Assembly (NCBI GenBank): GCA_021234155.1
Contig: JAJEKV010000023.1
Span: 10,057,141-10,121,140 of the forward strand
Source: Isoetes taiwanensis
Taxonomy: Eukaryota > Streptophyta > Lycopodiopsida > Isoetales > Isoetaceae
Reading direction: 5' to 3'
Length of the DNA stretch: 64,000 nt
Part shown: one piece after another, positions 50,230-62,943 of the stretch
Numbering within the stretch: position 1 is the stretch's first letter
How the letters are laid out: every line of letters begins with the position of its first letter
Translations under genes and position numbers: made by a program
Notes under the pieces: generated by a model
What the model was told of the DNA's origin: nothing
Databases searched by the model: none
Seen by the model: only the letters and a program-made list of their open reading frames with translations

Positions 50230-51900
50230 TTTGAAAAGCAAGTTAAATACTTACCCTCCAAAAACAACAGAAAATCATTCAAATTTAAACATAACGATAG
50301 TTGCGTCAACCCAAAAAGCAGGTGGGAGATGCGTATGTTTAAGCATGCCTCGAGTTAGATCTATAATGATTCTGTTTTTGCTCGGCCACGCCAATTTGTG
50401 GGTGAGCATAAGGCGTGATCAGCTCCCTGTGGATATCTTTGTGTCGTAGATACTCTTTAAATGCCTGAGACAAATATTCTTTTGCATTATCATATCTCAA
50501 TGTCTTATTAATAGTGGAGGATTCATTTTTTACTAGTGTGCTGAAAGTTTGATAAATAGAAAATACTTGAGACTTATATTTGATTGGATATAGCCAAGTA
50601 TATCTATCGACAAAAATGATGTCGTACATATTGCCAGACAGTGATTCAATGAGTGAGTTGGTGATATATATCTAGATATATGAATTATAGCGTTGTAGTC
50701 ACATGAAATTGAGTGCGAATTGGATATGATACTTGAATTTGCTCTTCAAGACTGCAACAGGAACATTAACTCATGATCTTGAAGAATTAGTACATTGTTT
50801 GATGTTTCGATGCAATTTCTAAGGTTGGCATTCCAATATGCCCATATCTCATATGCCCTAATGATTCTTGAGCCTATTCTTGAGTGGTCAAAATGGCTTC
50901 TATATACGAATAAACAAGATCTTTATTTGAGGAATGCTTTTGCAAAAATATATGCCATCCTTATTGAGAATACCATGCGTAGCAGATCCAAGTCTTTGAA
51001 GATCAACATGGGCTAATGGACATTACTGACGACCCCATCTTTTTTTATCAAATCCACTTGACTTAGTAATGACAAGTAATATAGGTATTAAGATCTCGTC
51101 CTCCAATCTTAAAGTATGTGAGTTGGTTATGGAAAGAAGAACAGTTCCTTTAACAACTGATTTTGCCCCCTTGCCATCTACCATTTTTATTAAGGTCTTG
51201 TCACAAGACTCTAGGCTGTGGAATATAACAGAATTTTTTGTAAGGTATTTGGTAATTCCGAAATCTACTAACCAAATATCATCATCTTCTAAATTTTCTG
51301 TAGCAATATTGAGGAATTGCTTTTCAAGAGTATCAACATCATTGTGAGAAACATGAGTGGTCAGTTTAAATTTGGGGACATTCTTTAGAGGTGGAGCTTG
51401 TTAGATGGTTGATCTTTGCAAAATTATGCACATTCTCTTTTAAGTTTCCCACGATTTCATAATGTGAGCTTTGAGACCATAATACCAACAGTTGAAGGGT
51501 TTTTTTCCAGAACTATAGCAAGCTCTAGAGGAAGAGAGATTGAAAGACCATTTGGCATATTGATTAAAGAAGAAGCTGATTTAGTGTTAGAATAGTGTGT
51601 TGTCTCCGCAATTTAGTAATATAAAATTGATACTATAATTGATAAAAAATAACTTGGAATCTTTGGTTGCAAGGTGTAAAATACTTGATATCCTGATATT
51701 CTGGTGATAAACTATTTAAAGCATATAGTATTATTTTGATTTCCTCTGCCTCCTCCAGCCTCAAAGAATTTCTCTTATAATGCCTTAAATCGTGTCAAAT
51801 AATCCCTCATGTTTGCACAATCATCTATCTAAGATTGTCCTAAAGACAATTGTTTGCTCATTTCTTATGATTTGTTAGACCCTAAAAACATAAACAAAAA

Positions 51901-53055
51901 ATAGGTGAAAATTTTTGTCATAGAAAATTACTGTATTCACAACTCAAATCCTATCATCAACAATTAAGAATTATATGATGTCTGCAGCAATTGAAGGTTG
52001 CAGATGATTCCTGCCTTTAAACCTGCTCACTGCTAAAAGAGTTTGGTAGATCTACCAAATCTATATAACACTTTGTGAAAAGAAAATCCCCTATTATTGG
52101 AAAAAAATTTATTCTCTAATAAGAATCACTCGGACCTTCTGTTTCTACAAATTGTAGGATAAATTAGAAGCTCCAGCAATTTCACCTGTTCTGAGATAAC
52201 CCATCTTGAAATTCGATCCATGCAAATACCTGCAGATTAGTCCAGCATTGGCTCTCTCCACTGACATGCATCTATAAGTTCAAAATATTTGAAGGAATAG
52301 AGACAAAAGGTGAGGCAGAAGCTTTCTGAAAGCTGGAAAAAAAAGAGTAATATACAACTAGGGTGACATGATATTTATAGTGACATGTCATGTCACCATT
52401 ATAGATGGTAGATGGCATATGTTGAGTCATCATAATAACTTTCTAACAATAATAAGCCTCAAGATGATAGCGCATGTTAATGGCTTTCACCACATCTTGT
52501 AGTGCAAGTGGACTATCCTAATATGGACGTTGGAGCATCACACTTAGAACTAAGTGTTGCTAGTAATGTGAAGCCTAGGTCTTGTGTGACAATATGGAAG
52601 AACATAGTGAGCTATTATGTATCAATCATGGACATGTTATGATCCTCCAAAACAACCTGCAACATAAGGATTGTGCTCTCTCATCATCAACCAACACAAG
52701 GCAAACCTCGAAGAATCTAATATGAGTGGATTGATCTATATTAATATTTGTGAGAAGTGGCCATGAGAGCTGAAGCTAAAAGCTGAAAGGTTATTAGAGG
52801 CAAGGAAGGTTGAGGTTTCCAAAAAGAAGACAGTAAGAAAACAAGAGAAGAAGTGGGCCACAAGGAAGGAAGGCAGGAGAGAAGGAGGGAGAGAGGCTCA
52901 ATTCGAGATCAGTACTAAGAGATTCAGGACCTTCTTGTACCTCTTATAGGCAGTCAAGAGTGGCATCAAAAGAATACGGGATACGTCTGGTAGAAGCAAC
53001 TTTAGTTGATGACGAGGATGCAATTGAGGTTGATGAATGTGTGCTAGGCAGGCGA
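51901..53055. other. Intergenic stretch
   Basis: I see no gene. The palindrome-like GTGACATGTCATGTCAC lies near 52379. Confidence 0.35.
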
Positions 53056-53140
53056 GGAGGAGGAGGAGGAGGAGGAGGAGGAGGAGGAGGAGGAGGAGGA
53101 GGAGGAGGAGGAGGAGGAGGAGGAGGAGGAGGAGGAGGCG
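53056..53140. repeat. (GGA)n microsatellite
   Basis: About 28 purine-only GGA units. A polyglycine frame (52960-53145) runs through it and is probably an artefact of the repeat. Confidence 0.93.
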
Positions 53141-53959
53141 GCTAGTGACAATGCAGCCAACCTAGACTTGTTTCGCTATTGTGCCGCTTGGAGGACACAC
53201 ACATATGCATAGATGGTCACATACCACTAGTCAAGCATATCCCAAACAAGGTGGATACCATTGCTTCATTGTTGCCAAAAGCACGTCAAAGAGCAAGTTT
53301 AATAATATGTTAGAGGAAGTAGAAAATGGAGGTATGAATGAAGATGAAACTTTCAAGAAAGAAAACCCTATGAAAAAATTTTGCCCTGTCCAAAACATCA
53401 TCCAGAAGCTCCTGCAAAATACCATCTCCGAAATCCTATACACACCATCTCCGGAACTTGCTCTTTTGTAACGACACTGCAAATCATCTCTGTGCTTGCT
53501 CCTACAACACCCGCTCCATGTCAACTTCAACCTGTCAATGAAATTGATATGTGCAAGGATAGTGTGCTACTTTATTGTGACATAATCATGCATGGGAGAT
53601 CGTCACATATCTAAGCTTATATGCTAATGTGCTATTTGCAGTAAAATTAAACCAGATGGTTGCTTGCTTAGTAGGCAAAGGTATCGTCTCACAGTAATAA
53701 ATTTATGAAGAATGTTAGCAAAAAAGTACGTGGAAAGAGAGAACATGGTGGTGCTGTAACATGTTCATGTGATATTTGCATTACTAAACGCCCAAACGGT
53801 GTGCCATTTAGCAATTTTGGCTATATCTTAAAAGTGTCAAGATGAATATGCAATGCATTTCTTTGACAGATTTGCAAGAGGATATGCCTTCTAGTAACTT
53901 GGATATACATTTCAAACAGCCTAGTGGTCTAATAAATGCAGCAGATCCATTGGATGGCA

Positions 53960-55010
53960 GCAGACCTAGTCAGCTATAAGAACACGATTTGACAGGACAT
54001 GATGAGCCATACTCTGGACATGATGAGCCATTGCAAGAATGCGCTGATTTACGTGGTGATGAAATTCCTAGAGGAAATGAGCCAAGCTCTATGCATGATG
54101 TTAGATCAACATCTGCTGGAATGTTTGCTAGATTTTCAGGGATATTTAGATTTGCATAGTGCATCTGAAAAGCTTCAAGATGACTTGCTGAGTTTGCTTT
54201 TCCAAGACAAAGGTAGGAAATGTTTAACATCTTTAATTGCTGATAGAGGCTCTTGGAATGGGATGGTAAATGGATTTAAAGTGCCAACAAGTTTCAAATG
54301 CATGAAGAGTTTGTATCAGTCTTTGGATCTTCTAAGATTAGAGAGGCATGCATTTGCATACATAATGAAAAAGAACCATCTTATAGATTTATAACCGTAA
54401 CAAATGGTGCCATTTTGATGTACACGTGTAAGAGAAAGAGGGATGGTACATTACAAAAATCTTTGAAATGTCTTGCGCATGAAAGTTGCACAAATTGTGG
54501 CAAAACTAGAAAGGATGCTTTGATGTTCTTGTACAATCCCATTGGTAGTCTTATGAAGCTTAGCTGCTATCCATAGCTTATAGCGATCTTGAGCATTGGC
54601 ATCAACGAGATAGTTGGTTGGGCAAACGAGTTGATGAAAGACCACCTACAATTAGAGAATGTTGGCATGCAAGGAGATGGAGAGAACTACAATATTTTTG
54701 GAATCCAGATTCGAAGTGGGATTGCCAATTATTTGTAAACATTGTCAAAATATTTGTAAACGTTGTGAAAACTTGGCTTTTAGGGATGAATGTTTTTTGG
54801 AAGGAGAGTTTAACAATTCGTGCAGACCCTAATGGCCTCTATGTCGTATTCTCGTACAATTACTATGCCATTCTTCCAAGTAGCCTTCTTGCCTTCTCTT
54901 TCGCTTGTTTTAATCTTTCTTTCCATTTATGCTCGTCTATTAGAGTAAACCTTAGCGCAGATCCAGAATATGATAGTGAAGGGATTCGGGAGGCTAAGTT
55001 ACTACTCTAA
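53960..55010 (+). other. Broken protein-like frames of unknown family
   Basis: Overlapping plus frames look protein-like but broken: GMVNGFKVPTSF, then FVSVFGSSKIREACICIHNE, YRFITVTNGAILMYTCKRKR and CLAHESCTNCGKTRKDALMF, then RPPTIRECWHARRWRELQYF. The cysteine spacing hints at a zinc-binding patch. I do not recognise the family; a decayed transposon-encoded gene is the simplest guess. Confidence 0.3.
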
Positions 55011-57389
55011 TTACTCAAAATCTTTTAGCTACAGTTTTAGAATTGTAAATGAGGGGCAATTACTTGTTTTGCACCATTGATGTGGTCTTGAAATATCAGC
55101 AGCACACTATTTGTAGTGCAACTTCTAGCACACAAGTTGCAGTTATACAAAAAAGACATGAAGCATTTTAATACGACCTACATAACAAGATCAATTTAGC
55201 AATATGTAAAACTAACAAAGCAATCTCTATCCTCTTCAATAATAGTGAGACATTTGTTAAACGAAGCGGCGTTTAGATCATCATTCCATTGAAAAAGCTA
55301 CATAAAAAGGTTATAGGAAAAATAAAGGTCCATAAGGAGAAGGCATACATGGATCTGTGAAAAAACAATGAAAACAACCAGATGGCAACACCACAGGCAT
55401 CACTAGCCCTCTTTCTTCTTCAACAAGACGTTTTTGCCTTCATTAACCTTGACCTGTAGTGAACTTTTTGTCCTTCCTGTTCATGTTGCAAAGCATAGGC
55501 CTTCGAGGGAACAAGTTATATCTATGTTAGAGCCCAGGGCATCATCAGCCTACCAACACATTCTTAAAAGTGACCAAAGAAGCAGGCAACGAAACAATGA
55601 GAGGATGTTTAGAAGAAGAGGTTGTCCTCAACCTTTTGTTAGGAGAATCGGAGGACGGAGTACGCTGGAAGAGGCTAGCAAGGGAGGGAATAAGTTCGAT
55701 TGGACGGCCTCCTTTATATGCAATCCATTGATGGTCTATTACAAGCAAATGCACAACCGAGAATAATATACCGTAAAGACAATGGAGAGATAAGAAAACC
55801 TTCAAAAGCTAAAAGCAACATATTGAGAGGGGGCAGGAGATTTCGCAGGATTTCACACCTAGATTACATTTAGTAATATAGGCATGTGTGAACCAATGGA
55901 CCCTGCTGAATGAGATTCTTGTTCTATGCCACATGTCTCTATCTGTTGCCACCAGGTCACCAAAAATCCCATGCCCCCACTCATTACATGCGCCTAGCTC
56001 GTGCCCCGCGTAAGGGCCAACCCAGGCACATCACCTCTACCAAACAAATTCTATGCTCAAAATCTGCCTGTAAATTATAAGCTAAAATCCATTTGTAAAA
56101 TTCTACGAACTCGTAGGCAAAAGCCTCGGGATGGAATGATGTCTATGCACCCTCCAATAATTGCCCTTGTAACGGACTGGTAGGGCAAGGCAATTGAGAA
56201 CAAGATCGATCGATAGATCCTTTAGAGATGTGCAGTGCCTAAGCAAGTGCTAATGACAGCCAACTCGAGTCTAAACCCTTCGATTTGGTGTAATCAGGCG
56301 ATTATTAGGAACATTAGAGGCTAAGCAACCCTCGGTAGGAGGACAAGGGAAGGTTGGTTGGAAAGGATTGTCGTGTCAGAAGCAATGGGTGAGTGAGGAC
56401 ATGACCCCAATTCGTGAAAGGCTTGTGCAGTAGTAGGACCCTATAACCCTTGGTTGCAGGCCGTCCTCGCCATGGTGTTCGTCACTTGGCGCATTAGGTG
56501 GCAACATAGGCCACAATAGAGGTAAAGGCGGCCCAGGACTAATGTACTCCTGCCTTTGGCACGCATTTGACTCTAAAAGAATTGAATGATCTATCAATTC
56601 GACAAATCTATCGTATTCTTATGTGATAATTGGCCATTGAACCTTAAATGGGCACTTCTTATGTGACTTAAGTGTGCCAAGGTGCATGACCCTACCCTAC
56701 TATTGGGCATTACATTGCAAGACACATCATACATGGGTATGATCAGGCCTCCAAATTGGGGGTTTCCTCCCTAGAATTTCTGGTTAATGTTCTTAGAATC
56801 CGATTTGGAGCAAAGGTGCCGGAACCCCTTCTTGACAAAATATTTGGTTAGCGGCATAAGGTTCAAAAGTTGTGGAAGGCGTATTCTATAACTTAAGATT
56901 TTATAAGGTTTAGGGTGTGTGTTCATATAATTATACGTATAAATCTGATGTTGGACTGTGGAGTCTGAGTTTTGTGGGAGGAGGGATCACGAAGTGTATG
57001 TTGAAGGGGGAGCAATTTTGTGCTCCAAATGTCGCCATGGAGGCAGCACGTAGGCGCTCCAACGAAGTGGTCGGCATGACCCGGATTTGAAGCCCAGCTT
57101 CTGTTTGCTATTAAGAGCTCTTCTTGAGCCGAGTATGGCTTGACTAAATTCATTTTTGCCTTAAACGGCTCTGCTATGGTCTTCATAGCCAACCCTTGTT
57201 GGCCGATGCACCTAATCAGAGCAACGTTGATGCTTTTGTTCTTCAACGTTTTATATATGCATAGGTAAGCACTCGTTTGCATTGATATTTCTGCAGAAAA
57301 AAACACGCAAGGGCTACGAATTTATGATGGCTTTGTTGCCCATTTACCTCTATAGCATAACTGAAACAGGTTCCCTTGTTCATCTTTGA
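55011..57389. other. Intergenic stretch
   Basis: No gene is supported. Open frames at 55434-55766 and 56923-57306 show no domain or splice partners. Confidence 0.35.
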
Positions 57390-57921
57390 TTTTTTTTTTT
57401 TTTTTGAGCATTCAAAGTTGGTGCATGCTTACATAGTTATAGGCTGGTTAGGTCAGCTGCTAGTTAATAAATGTATCCTTCCACATCTTTTGAACCTTAT
57501 AGCCATTTGAGGATTAAATTCCATGGATCTTGTAGTTTGTGGTTGGGAAGTAGTGATGCATTTTAGCAAGAGAACGACAAACATGATATTTGGCACAGTG
57601 ATTTCCGTTATGAATGTACAAATTGTGAAAGTTCAGGGAGATTGACAAAGAAGGTGTGGCCATGATGCTCTGTTTAACAAATCTAAAATAGAAAGTTACA
57701 TTCTAGCTAGTTGCTTTGTGGTTTTGGCAGGCACATGTATTCCATTTCTTAAATATGAATGCACTTTTCTATACAGAGAGACTTGTTTGACTGCTAAGCT
57801 GCACCTTCACTTTGAATTCTCATATAGTGCTTATGTGTCTATGTACACGATTCCTCTATAGTACTCCTGCCATATTATGTATGCCTTATCTTGATCATAC
57901 AAGGGGTTTAATTCTGTCCAG

Positions 57922-58100
57922 CTTCTACTGCAAGTTGTTAAGGTCATCGAGCAAGTAATGTTCAGGTATCCTTTTGTTTTCTACATTAATGTGGTGGAAG
58001 CCACTATTAAGTTGCCGAGATCTGTGGAAATCCACCTTTGTTCTGCCTATGGGAATCTGTCAATTTCCAAAGAAGACAAACCACAGTTCCTGTTGGCTGG
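57922..58100 (+). CDS. Orphan internal exon
   Basis: Between TGTCCAG and GGTAACAA one frame reads LLLQVVKVIEQVMFRYPF, VFYINVVEATIKLPRSVEIH and LCSAYGNLSISKEDKPQF. It has acceptor and donor borders and looks like conserved protein. I do not know the gene and find no partner exon that joins in phase; the DNA after it soon enters LINE sequence, which may have cut the gene off. Confidence 0.35.
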
Positions 58101-58269
58101 GTAACAAACTTAAGTTCTTCATATTTTGGGCTTCTAGTTTACGAGTTAGTTCTTCAGATTGCTATTCCTTACATTTCAAATCAATATATCTGTTCCGTTC
58201 AGTTGCATGGTTATTCATATCAATCGATATGCAGAGACCAAGCAGATGCTATTCTATTCTATGTTATTG

Positions 58270-59175
58270 ATAGAAGCTCAGCAATTCGTTCAAATACTGA
58301 TTACGCTTCCGTCCAAGACCCTGCCGAATTGCCCTATAGAGCCACCACCCTCTCCCAGGCCGCAGTGCAGAGATAGCAGTATACAGACTGATCTAGAACT
58401 AGACAAACCAGAATGCACAGAGAATGATCTAGGGCCGGACATGAGCACAGATGCCAGGACTCAGACAACTCCAGCCTCATGCAAGGATACCATAATGACC
58501 GATCAGGTGACTCCAGGTTCAGACACAGACAAGATTTGCACAAGCATGGGGAACAGGTCCCATCACCGATAGCTGATCCCGAGCAAGATAGAGTCCTTAA
58601 TCTGCGCATAGTGGGGCTACCTGAAACCGACTCTTGCTCAGATGCTGAACAAGCTGCAAATTTTTTCACTGATATCATGCACATTCAGCAGCCTAGTATT
58701 GCCATAGCCCGGTGAGTTGGGGCCCAGAGTCCGGACCGACCTCGTCATATAGTCGTACACTTCAGCACCTCTCAGGACAGATTATATGTGCTCCAGCATG
58801 GAAGTCATCTGAAGAATACTAGATTCTCAGTTCAAAAGGATCTCTCCCCTGTGCAGTTAACTAGGCGACGGGGGGAGTTGTGTAGTCTGAGAGGCTCAGA
58901 TGCAGAACAAATGGGCAGTGTACAGAGGGGGCACGGCTATCATTCGCAACCACTGTGACCACCCTTGGCTGGGATATGCATAGTGCCTTATTAGTTAGTT
59001 CTTTTTGTTATTTCTTTCATGGTTTGTTACGGGGCTTTGTCTCCATGCTGTGCTTTGTTTAGGCTTAGGCCTTTTTGTTCTGTTGGGGGCTCATGCCCTC
59101 CTTTGTTCTGGTCCCATAACCCGATAGGGTTCTCGTGGACGATAAAAAACTTATCTATCTATTCTATTGTTTTCA
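58270..59175 (+). mobile_element. LINE ORF1-only derivative with a 3' tail
   Basis: 58370-58960 reads as a LINE ORF1 RNA-binding region in pieces (LNLRIVGLPETDSCSDAEQA, SPDRPRHIVVHFSTSQDRLY, HLKNTRFSVQKDLSPVQL). It passes straight into a T-rich 3' region and a tail hairpin (59118-59131, AACCC-GATA-GGGTT), then TCGTGGACGATAAAAAAC and TATC/TATTC units. ORF2 is absent, so this is an internally deleted, non-autonomous derivative of the LINE family. Confidence 0.6.
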
Positions 59176-59317
59176 TGGTGCTGCCTACTGTGGCAGGGGG
59201 TTCAAATCCCTTACAAAGTGCTATGTGAAACCAATGCTGTTATTTGAACGTTAATGTAATGACACTTATTCCGACCGTCATATTGACTTGCAGCAATGGT
59301 TAGATAATCATATGCTG

Positions 59318-59374
59318 ATGTTGAAAAGGGGGTTTGACCCCATCACAGTTGAAAAGGGAGTTTGACCCCATCAC
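59318..59374. repeat. 28-bp tandem duplication
   Basis: TTGAAAAGGGGGTTTGACCC then CATCACAG is present twice with one difference. Confidence 0.85.
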
Positions 59375-59487
59375 AGATTTAGTAGACGGTGGACAATGCA
59401 TTAGAGGGAATATACATGGGAATATTATGGAAAGCAATGGCTATACTTTCAAGATAAGACAAAACAAGCGACATAGCTACCGGGAAC

Positions 59488-59690
59488 CAAGTTCCCAACT
59501 TCGTTCCCGTTCCCAACTCCGTTCCCGAGGGTCCAGAGTTCCATAAGTTCCCACTTTAGTTCCCAGTAGAAAAGGGAATATACCTCGAATATACTCAAAG
59601 GATCCCTCGAATATACTCGAATATCACGTTCCCATTACGTTCCCGTTCCCATCCGTTCCCGTTCACGTTCCGAATTTTGAGTCCCCGTTC
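59488..59690. repeat. GTTCCC-rich cluster
   Basis: About a dozen GTTCCC words, often as CGTTCCC, within 200 bases, irregularly spaced and separated near 59570-59620 by a repeat of CCTCGAATATACTC. Confidence 0.7.
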
Positions 59691-59699
59691 CGGGTAGCT

Positions 59700-60590
59700 A
59701 TAAAACACGTTAATATATCTTTATCTGGAAATTTTTTATGCTTCATTATTTTATAAAAATAAAAATACACCCTTTTTTTTGTGGACGTGCTATACTATAA
59801 AGTATAGACATTTTTAGGAGGGAAAGTTTTATAAGCTGCTCAATTTGAAGGAAAAAAATGTTGGAAGGAAAAACGTGATAATTTAATATATGCATTCCTG
59901 GTAAAATCCATAGCTCTTGGTTAACATACTCATAGGTTCTTGGTTAGCATACTCATACTCATAGGTATCTTCTCAAATCCAGTTATCACAAGAAAAACAT
60001 TAAAAATAGAGCCAGAATAATTGAGGCAAAATTGGAACGTGATGGGACTATTTGTTAGCAAATCTGTGAGGACGTTATTAGCCAATCAGCAACATAAAGC
60101 TAAGTGTAATTGGCCTTGCAGCGTTGGCCACGGCCCATAAATTAGTGCTGCCAAACCATGAACATCAGACTGATTGTTCCACGTTTGGAGTTAATGGAAA
60201 AAGATGCAGAAAAGTTCATCTCAACTTGGCAATCAAAAAGCTTTTAATGACTAACATACAAACAAAATTCAACATGAGATCTGAAGGCTTCATTTATAAG
60301 GGCCGACTTTCCTTTAAAAACTCGGTATTTCACAATACAATAGGAGACTCTAGCTTCACACATAGATTAGAATATTTGTTCTGACTACATTTGATCTTCA
60401 TACATGGCAGTCATGGCTTCAGAGCTGACTTCTCAAGCTTTCCAGTCCAGAGATTAATGACTTCGTGTAAAAACATGGTATTTGGGAGAAACGGATGTCG
60501 GAAAACACATAAGAGTGCAATACTTGGATTTTTAATATTCTTTAAAATCAATCACTTAACTCTTATGATCATATAAAACTACTACTTTAT
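59700..60590. other. AT-rich intergenic stretch
   Basis: No gene is supported; short frames lack protein character. Confidence 0.35.
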
Positions 60591-60591
60591 C

Positions 60592-60850
60592 ATGGCCACA
60601 AATTTCCATGATATTTCTTCTGACTACATCACTTAATTCTTCTGATCAAATAAAACAGAACTTTGACAAGGAAGGCTACAAACTTCTAGGAATCTCCTTT
60701 TAACAAAACTATTAATTTATTAGGCCACAAATCTCCATGAACATTTGTTCTGACACATCATTTACTCTTCTGATCAAACAAAACAAAACTTTGCCAAGGC
60801 CACAAACTTCCAGGTATCTCCTATTTTACAATCCAAGGCTTCATTAACAA
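60592..60850. repeat. ~128-bp tandem duplication
   Basis: Two units start at GGCCACAAATYTCCATGA (near 60594 and 60723) and share CTTCTGATCAAAYAAAAC and the CTTCYAGG-ATCTCCT block, with many differences and small indels. Confidence 0.65.
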
Positions 60851-61147
60851 ATACGGAAGACTATAGACAAGCTTAATAACACAAACTAATTCTGTTCTTT
60901 GCAATTACATACCATAAAAAAAATAACCAAAACATTGATTTTCATATAAGAAAACAGACCTTCACACAAACATAGTTGGAAATAGAACTAAACCGACACA
61001 TATTTAGAAGAATCTGCATAAGTTGATTCATCATGGGCTAAAAGAAAATTTCCAAAATATATTATTCATCCATAACAGTGGTATGCAGCTTTAGAATCCT
61101 CTCACTTGCCAGGCTAAACTACAATAATAAGCAATAGCTTAGAAATA

Positions 61148-61576
61148 TTACTGACCGGGAGCAAAAGCTTCAACAGGGAAGGTTCTGGTGATTCCAGCCA
61201 AGCCCTTGAAGTGGATGGAGCCAGTGGGGGGATCATCCAAAAAAATATCATTAATTTCAACCCAAAGGAGCAGCTCCTTAGCCTTAACCCCTTTAAGCTT
61301 GGACAATTTACCTTTGGTGGCAAAAGCAGTGATTTCAGGAAAGTATCTAACCTGCTTTCCAGCGATGGCGAAATAATGCTTGATCTCCTTCTTACAAGTG
61401 ATCCAAACAAATCCGGTCTCTCGAACAATACCACATTCTTCAACATCTTCGAGAGGAAGGAGACCCAAAGGAAGGCAGCACTCCTCCAGAAGCTCGATGG
61501 CTTTTTTCATACAGATTTCGTGGCCATGGTAGACTTCTCCGTTCTTTTTATCCTGCTCAGAGATCGCCATAGCCAC
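61148..61576 (-). CDS. DUF538-family protein
   Basis: An intact single-exon frame of 142 codons runs from ATG at 61576 to TAA at 61148-61150. It matches the plant DUF538 family over its length: AIELLEECCLPLGLLPLEDV, GIVRETGFVWITCKKEIKHY, GVKAKELLLWVEINDIFLDD, GSIHFKGLAGITRTFPVEAF. There is no signal peptide, as in the cytosolic subgroup; many relatives are secreted. The family is plant-specific and its role is unsettled, with reports of stress induction and lipid- or chlorophyll-related activity. Two close starts exist (MAM). A TATATAAG box lies 32-39 bases upstream of the first ATG. Confidence 0.92.
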   Translation of the reverse strand: MAMAISEQDKKNGEVYHGHEICMKKAIELLEECCLPLGLLPLEDVEECGIVRETGFVWITCKKEIKHYFAIAGKQVRYFPEITAFATKGKLSKLKGVKAKELLLWVEINDIFLDDPPTGSIHFKGLAGITRTFPVEAFAPGQ

Positions 61577-61607
61577 CGGATTGAAGGAAAGCAGGGCACA
61601 ACATGGG

Positions 61608-61615
61608 CTTATATA
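61608..61615 (-). promoter_or_regulatory. TATA box of the DUF538 gene
   Basis: TATATAAG on the minus strand, with GCCC following it. With a usual ~30-base spacing, transcription would begin about ten bases before the first ATG, an unusually short leader. Confidence 0.55.
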
Positions 61616-61639
61616 GGGTCCCAGGTTTTATTTAAAAAT

Positions 61640-62600
61640 GTATTTCATTTTGTTTTATTTGAATTTTATTTTTCCCTTACTATTCTTGTTTTAATGTGAG
61701 TAGGTGGCCCTTATGGGTGTACCAACTTTTGACCCGGCCCCTTCAATGCCACCTTATTTGGCGCGTAGATTTAAGACAGGTGTGGACCAATTTAGGACAC
61801 CCAATCAACCGGTTTTGTGTCATTTTTTTATGTGGTCCTTTTTTGTTTATTTTTTTTCCATTATTCAAACCGCAATTTCTCTTTGTCCAAATCAATTCAA
61901 TTCAATTCAATTCAATTTTCTTCTCTTCTCTTCTCTCTGATCTATCTGTCTATGGCGGTGTGCTTCCCCATTCACGTTACACCCAATGCCCAATTCCTGC
62001 CATCCATGTGAAATTGTACTGCTTATTTACAGAATCACGGCCCTTGCAGAAGATTATAATACCACAATTCTGACCTATTTAATAGCTGGATTCGACCTCT
62101 GATGAACTTGTCCTATGGGTCAATTTGGCCACAGGGGCTTCTGCCAATTTCATTACTTTTTTTCTGCCAAATGTTGCATATAAGCATAGACACCATAATA
62201 TGTGATCAATAAGGTAAAATATATGGAGTAGGATATTTGTTCTGACTTATGATGGAGATATTATAGTTGAATTTGCTTTGTGATGTCCTTGTCCCATAGG
62301 TCAGTTTGGTCATAGTGGACGTTTGATCAATCTTTGTATTCTTTATTAGAATGGCAAATATTACTCGTCATCACCTTCTTTTTTTCTTCTTGTTCTTTAA
62401 ATTGAATGCACAATATTGCAAGTAAGAATAGCCTTCAATCAAAAAAAAAAAAAATTTGCAAGTAAGCATGGGCAACACATGAACTACCTATTAAGCATAC
62501 ATCGAACAGAAATCTAAAGAACTATTATCCTTAGATCAGACATTTAGTCCTCATAAATAACAATCATGAACCTCCCATCACTATCAGAGTGAAGGGCTCT
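61640..62600. other. Upstream flank of the DUF538 gene
   Basis: No gene is supported. (AATTC)n-like units occur at about 61893-61915. Confidence 0.4.
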
Positions 62601-62605
62601 GTAAC

Positions 62606-62765
62606 ATTTTGACTTGGCCTTATCATATCATGGGATGGTATGGTCTTGCAATGCTCGACATTTTGACTTGATCTTGTCATATTATGAGATGACGGTCTTG
62701 CAATGCTCAAGGACGAACATAATTCATATGACACTGGACGGTGTGGTCTTGTAATACTCCAGACA
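62606..62765. repeat. ~53-bp imperfect triplicate
   Basis: Units share GGTCTTGCAATGCTC or GGTCTTGTAATACTC at their ends, spaced about 53-60 bases. Confidence 0.6.
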
Positions 62766-62943
62766 AGCATCATTTTAATGGGGGGGATTATGACCCATGC
62801 ATTAAGTTTAGTAGGGAGCTCCTATTTGTTGCATCAATCGAATGCATTCCAACCAACACATATTCTAGTCACTAGTACAAACATAGGTTTGTATTGGCAT
62901 GATAATATCATCATCATATTCTTGTCACTAGTATAAAATAGGT

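Larger units (their letters stand above)
46200..51900 (-). mobile_element. Decayed Ty1/copia element
   Basis: Minus-strand order: a gag remnant near 51850-51500 with a damaged knuckle (CWYYGLKAHIMKSW), a protease-like piece near 51330 (WLVDFGITKYLTKN, where the family has DSGA), integrase at 50640-50230 (FVDRYTWLYPIKYKSQVF, LRYDNAKEYLSQAFKEY, MLKHTHLPPAFWVDAT), integrase C-terminal side at 47709-47540 (FIDYATNMKAWRCYNPISK), and RT at 47150-46200 (YDQWNQAMRDELSMLAEQGT, IGAKWIFCTKYHSDG, KGYTQEEGFDYNEYLHQ, LMHYCLGIKIWQHPTG). Stops and frameshifts abound. The integrase is split by the insertion at 47710-50230. LTRs are not recognisable. Confidence 0.8.

Noticed and set aside
52960-53145. Small protein ending in polyglycine
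   Set aside because: Most of it is the (GGA)n microsatellite; no splice partner or domain is seen.
57390-57405. T-run as the end of a minus-strand retroposon
   Set aside because: The possible target duplication (CATCTTTGA versus CATCTTTTGA) is imperfect and no LINE sequence is visible next to it.
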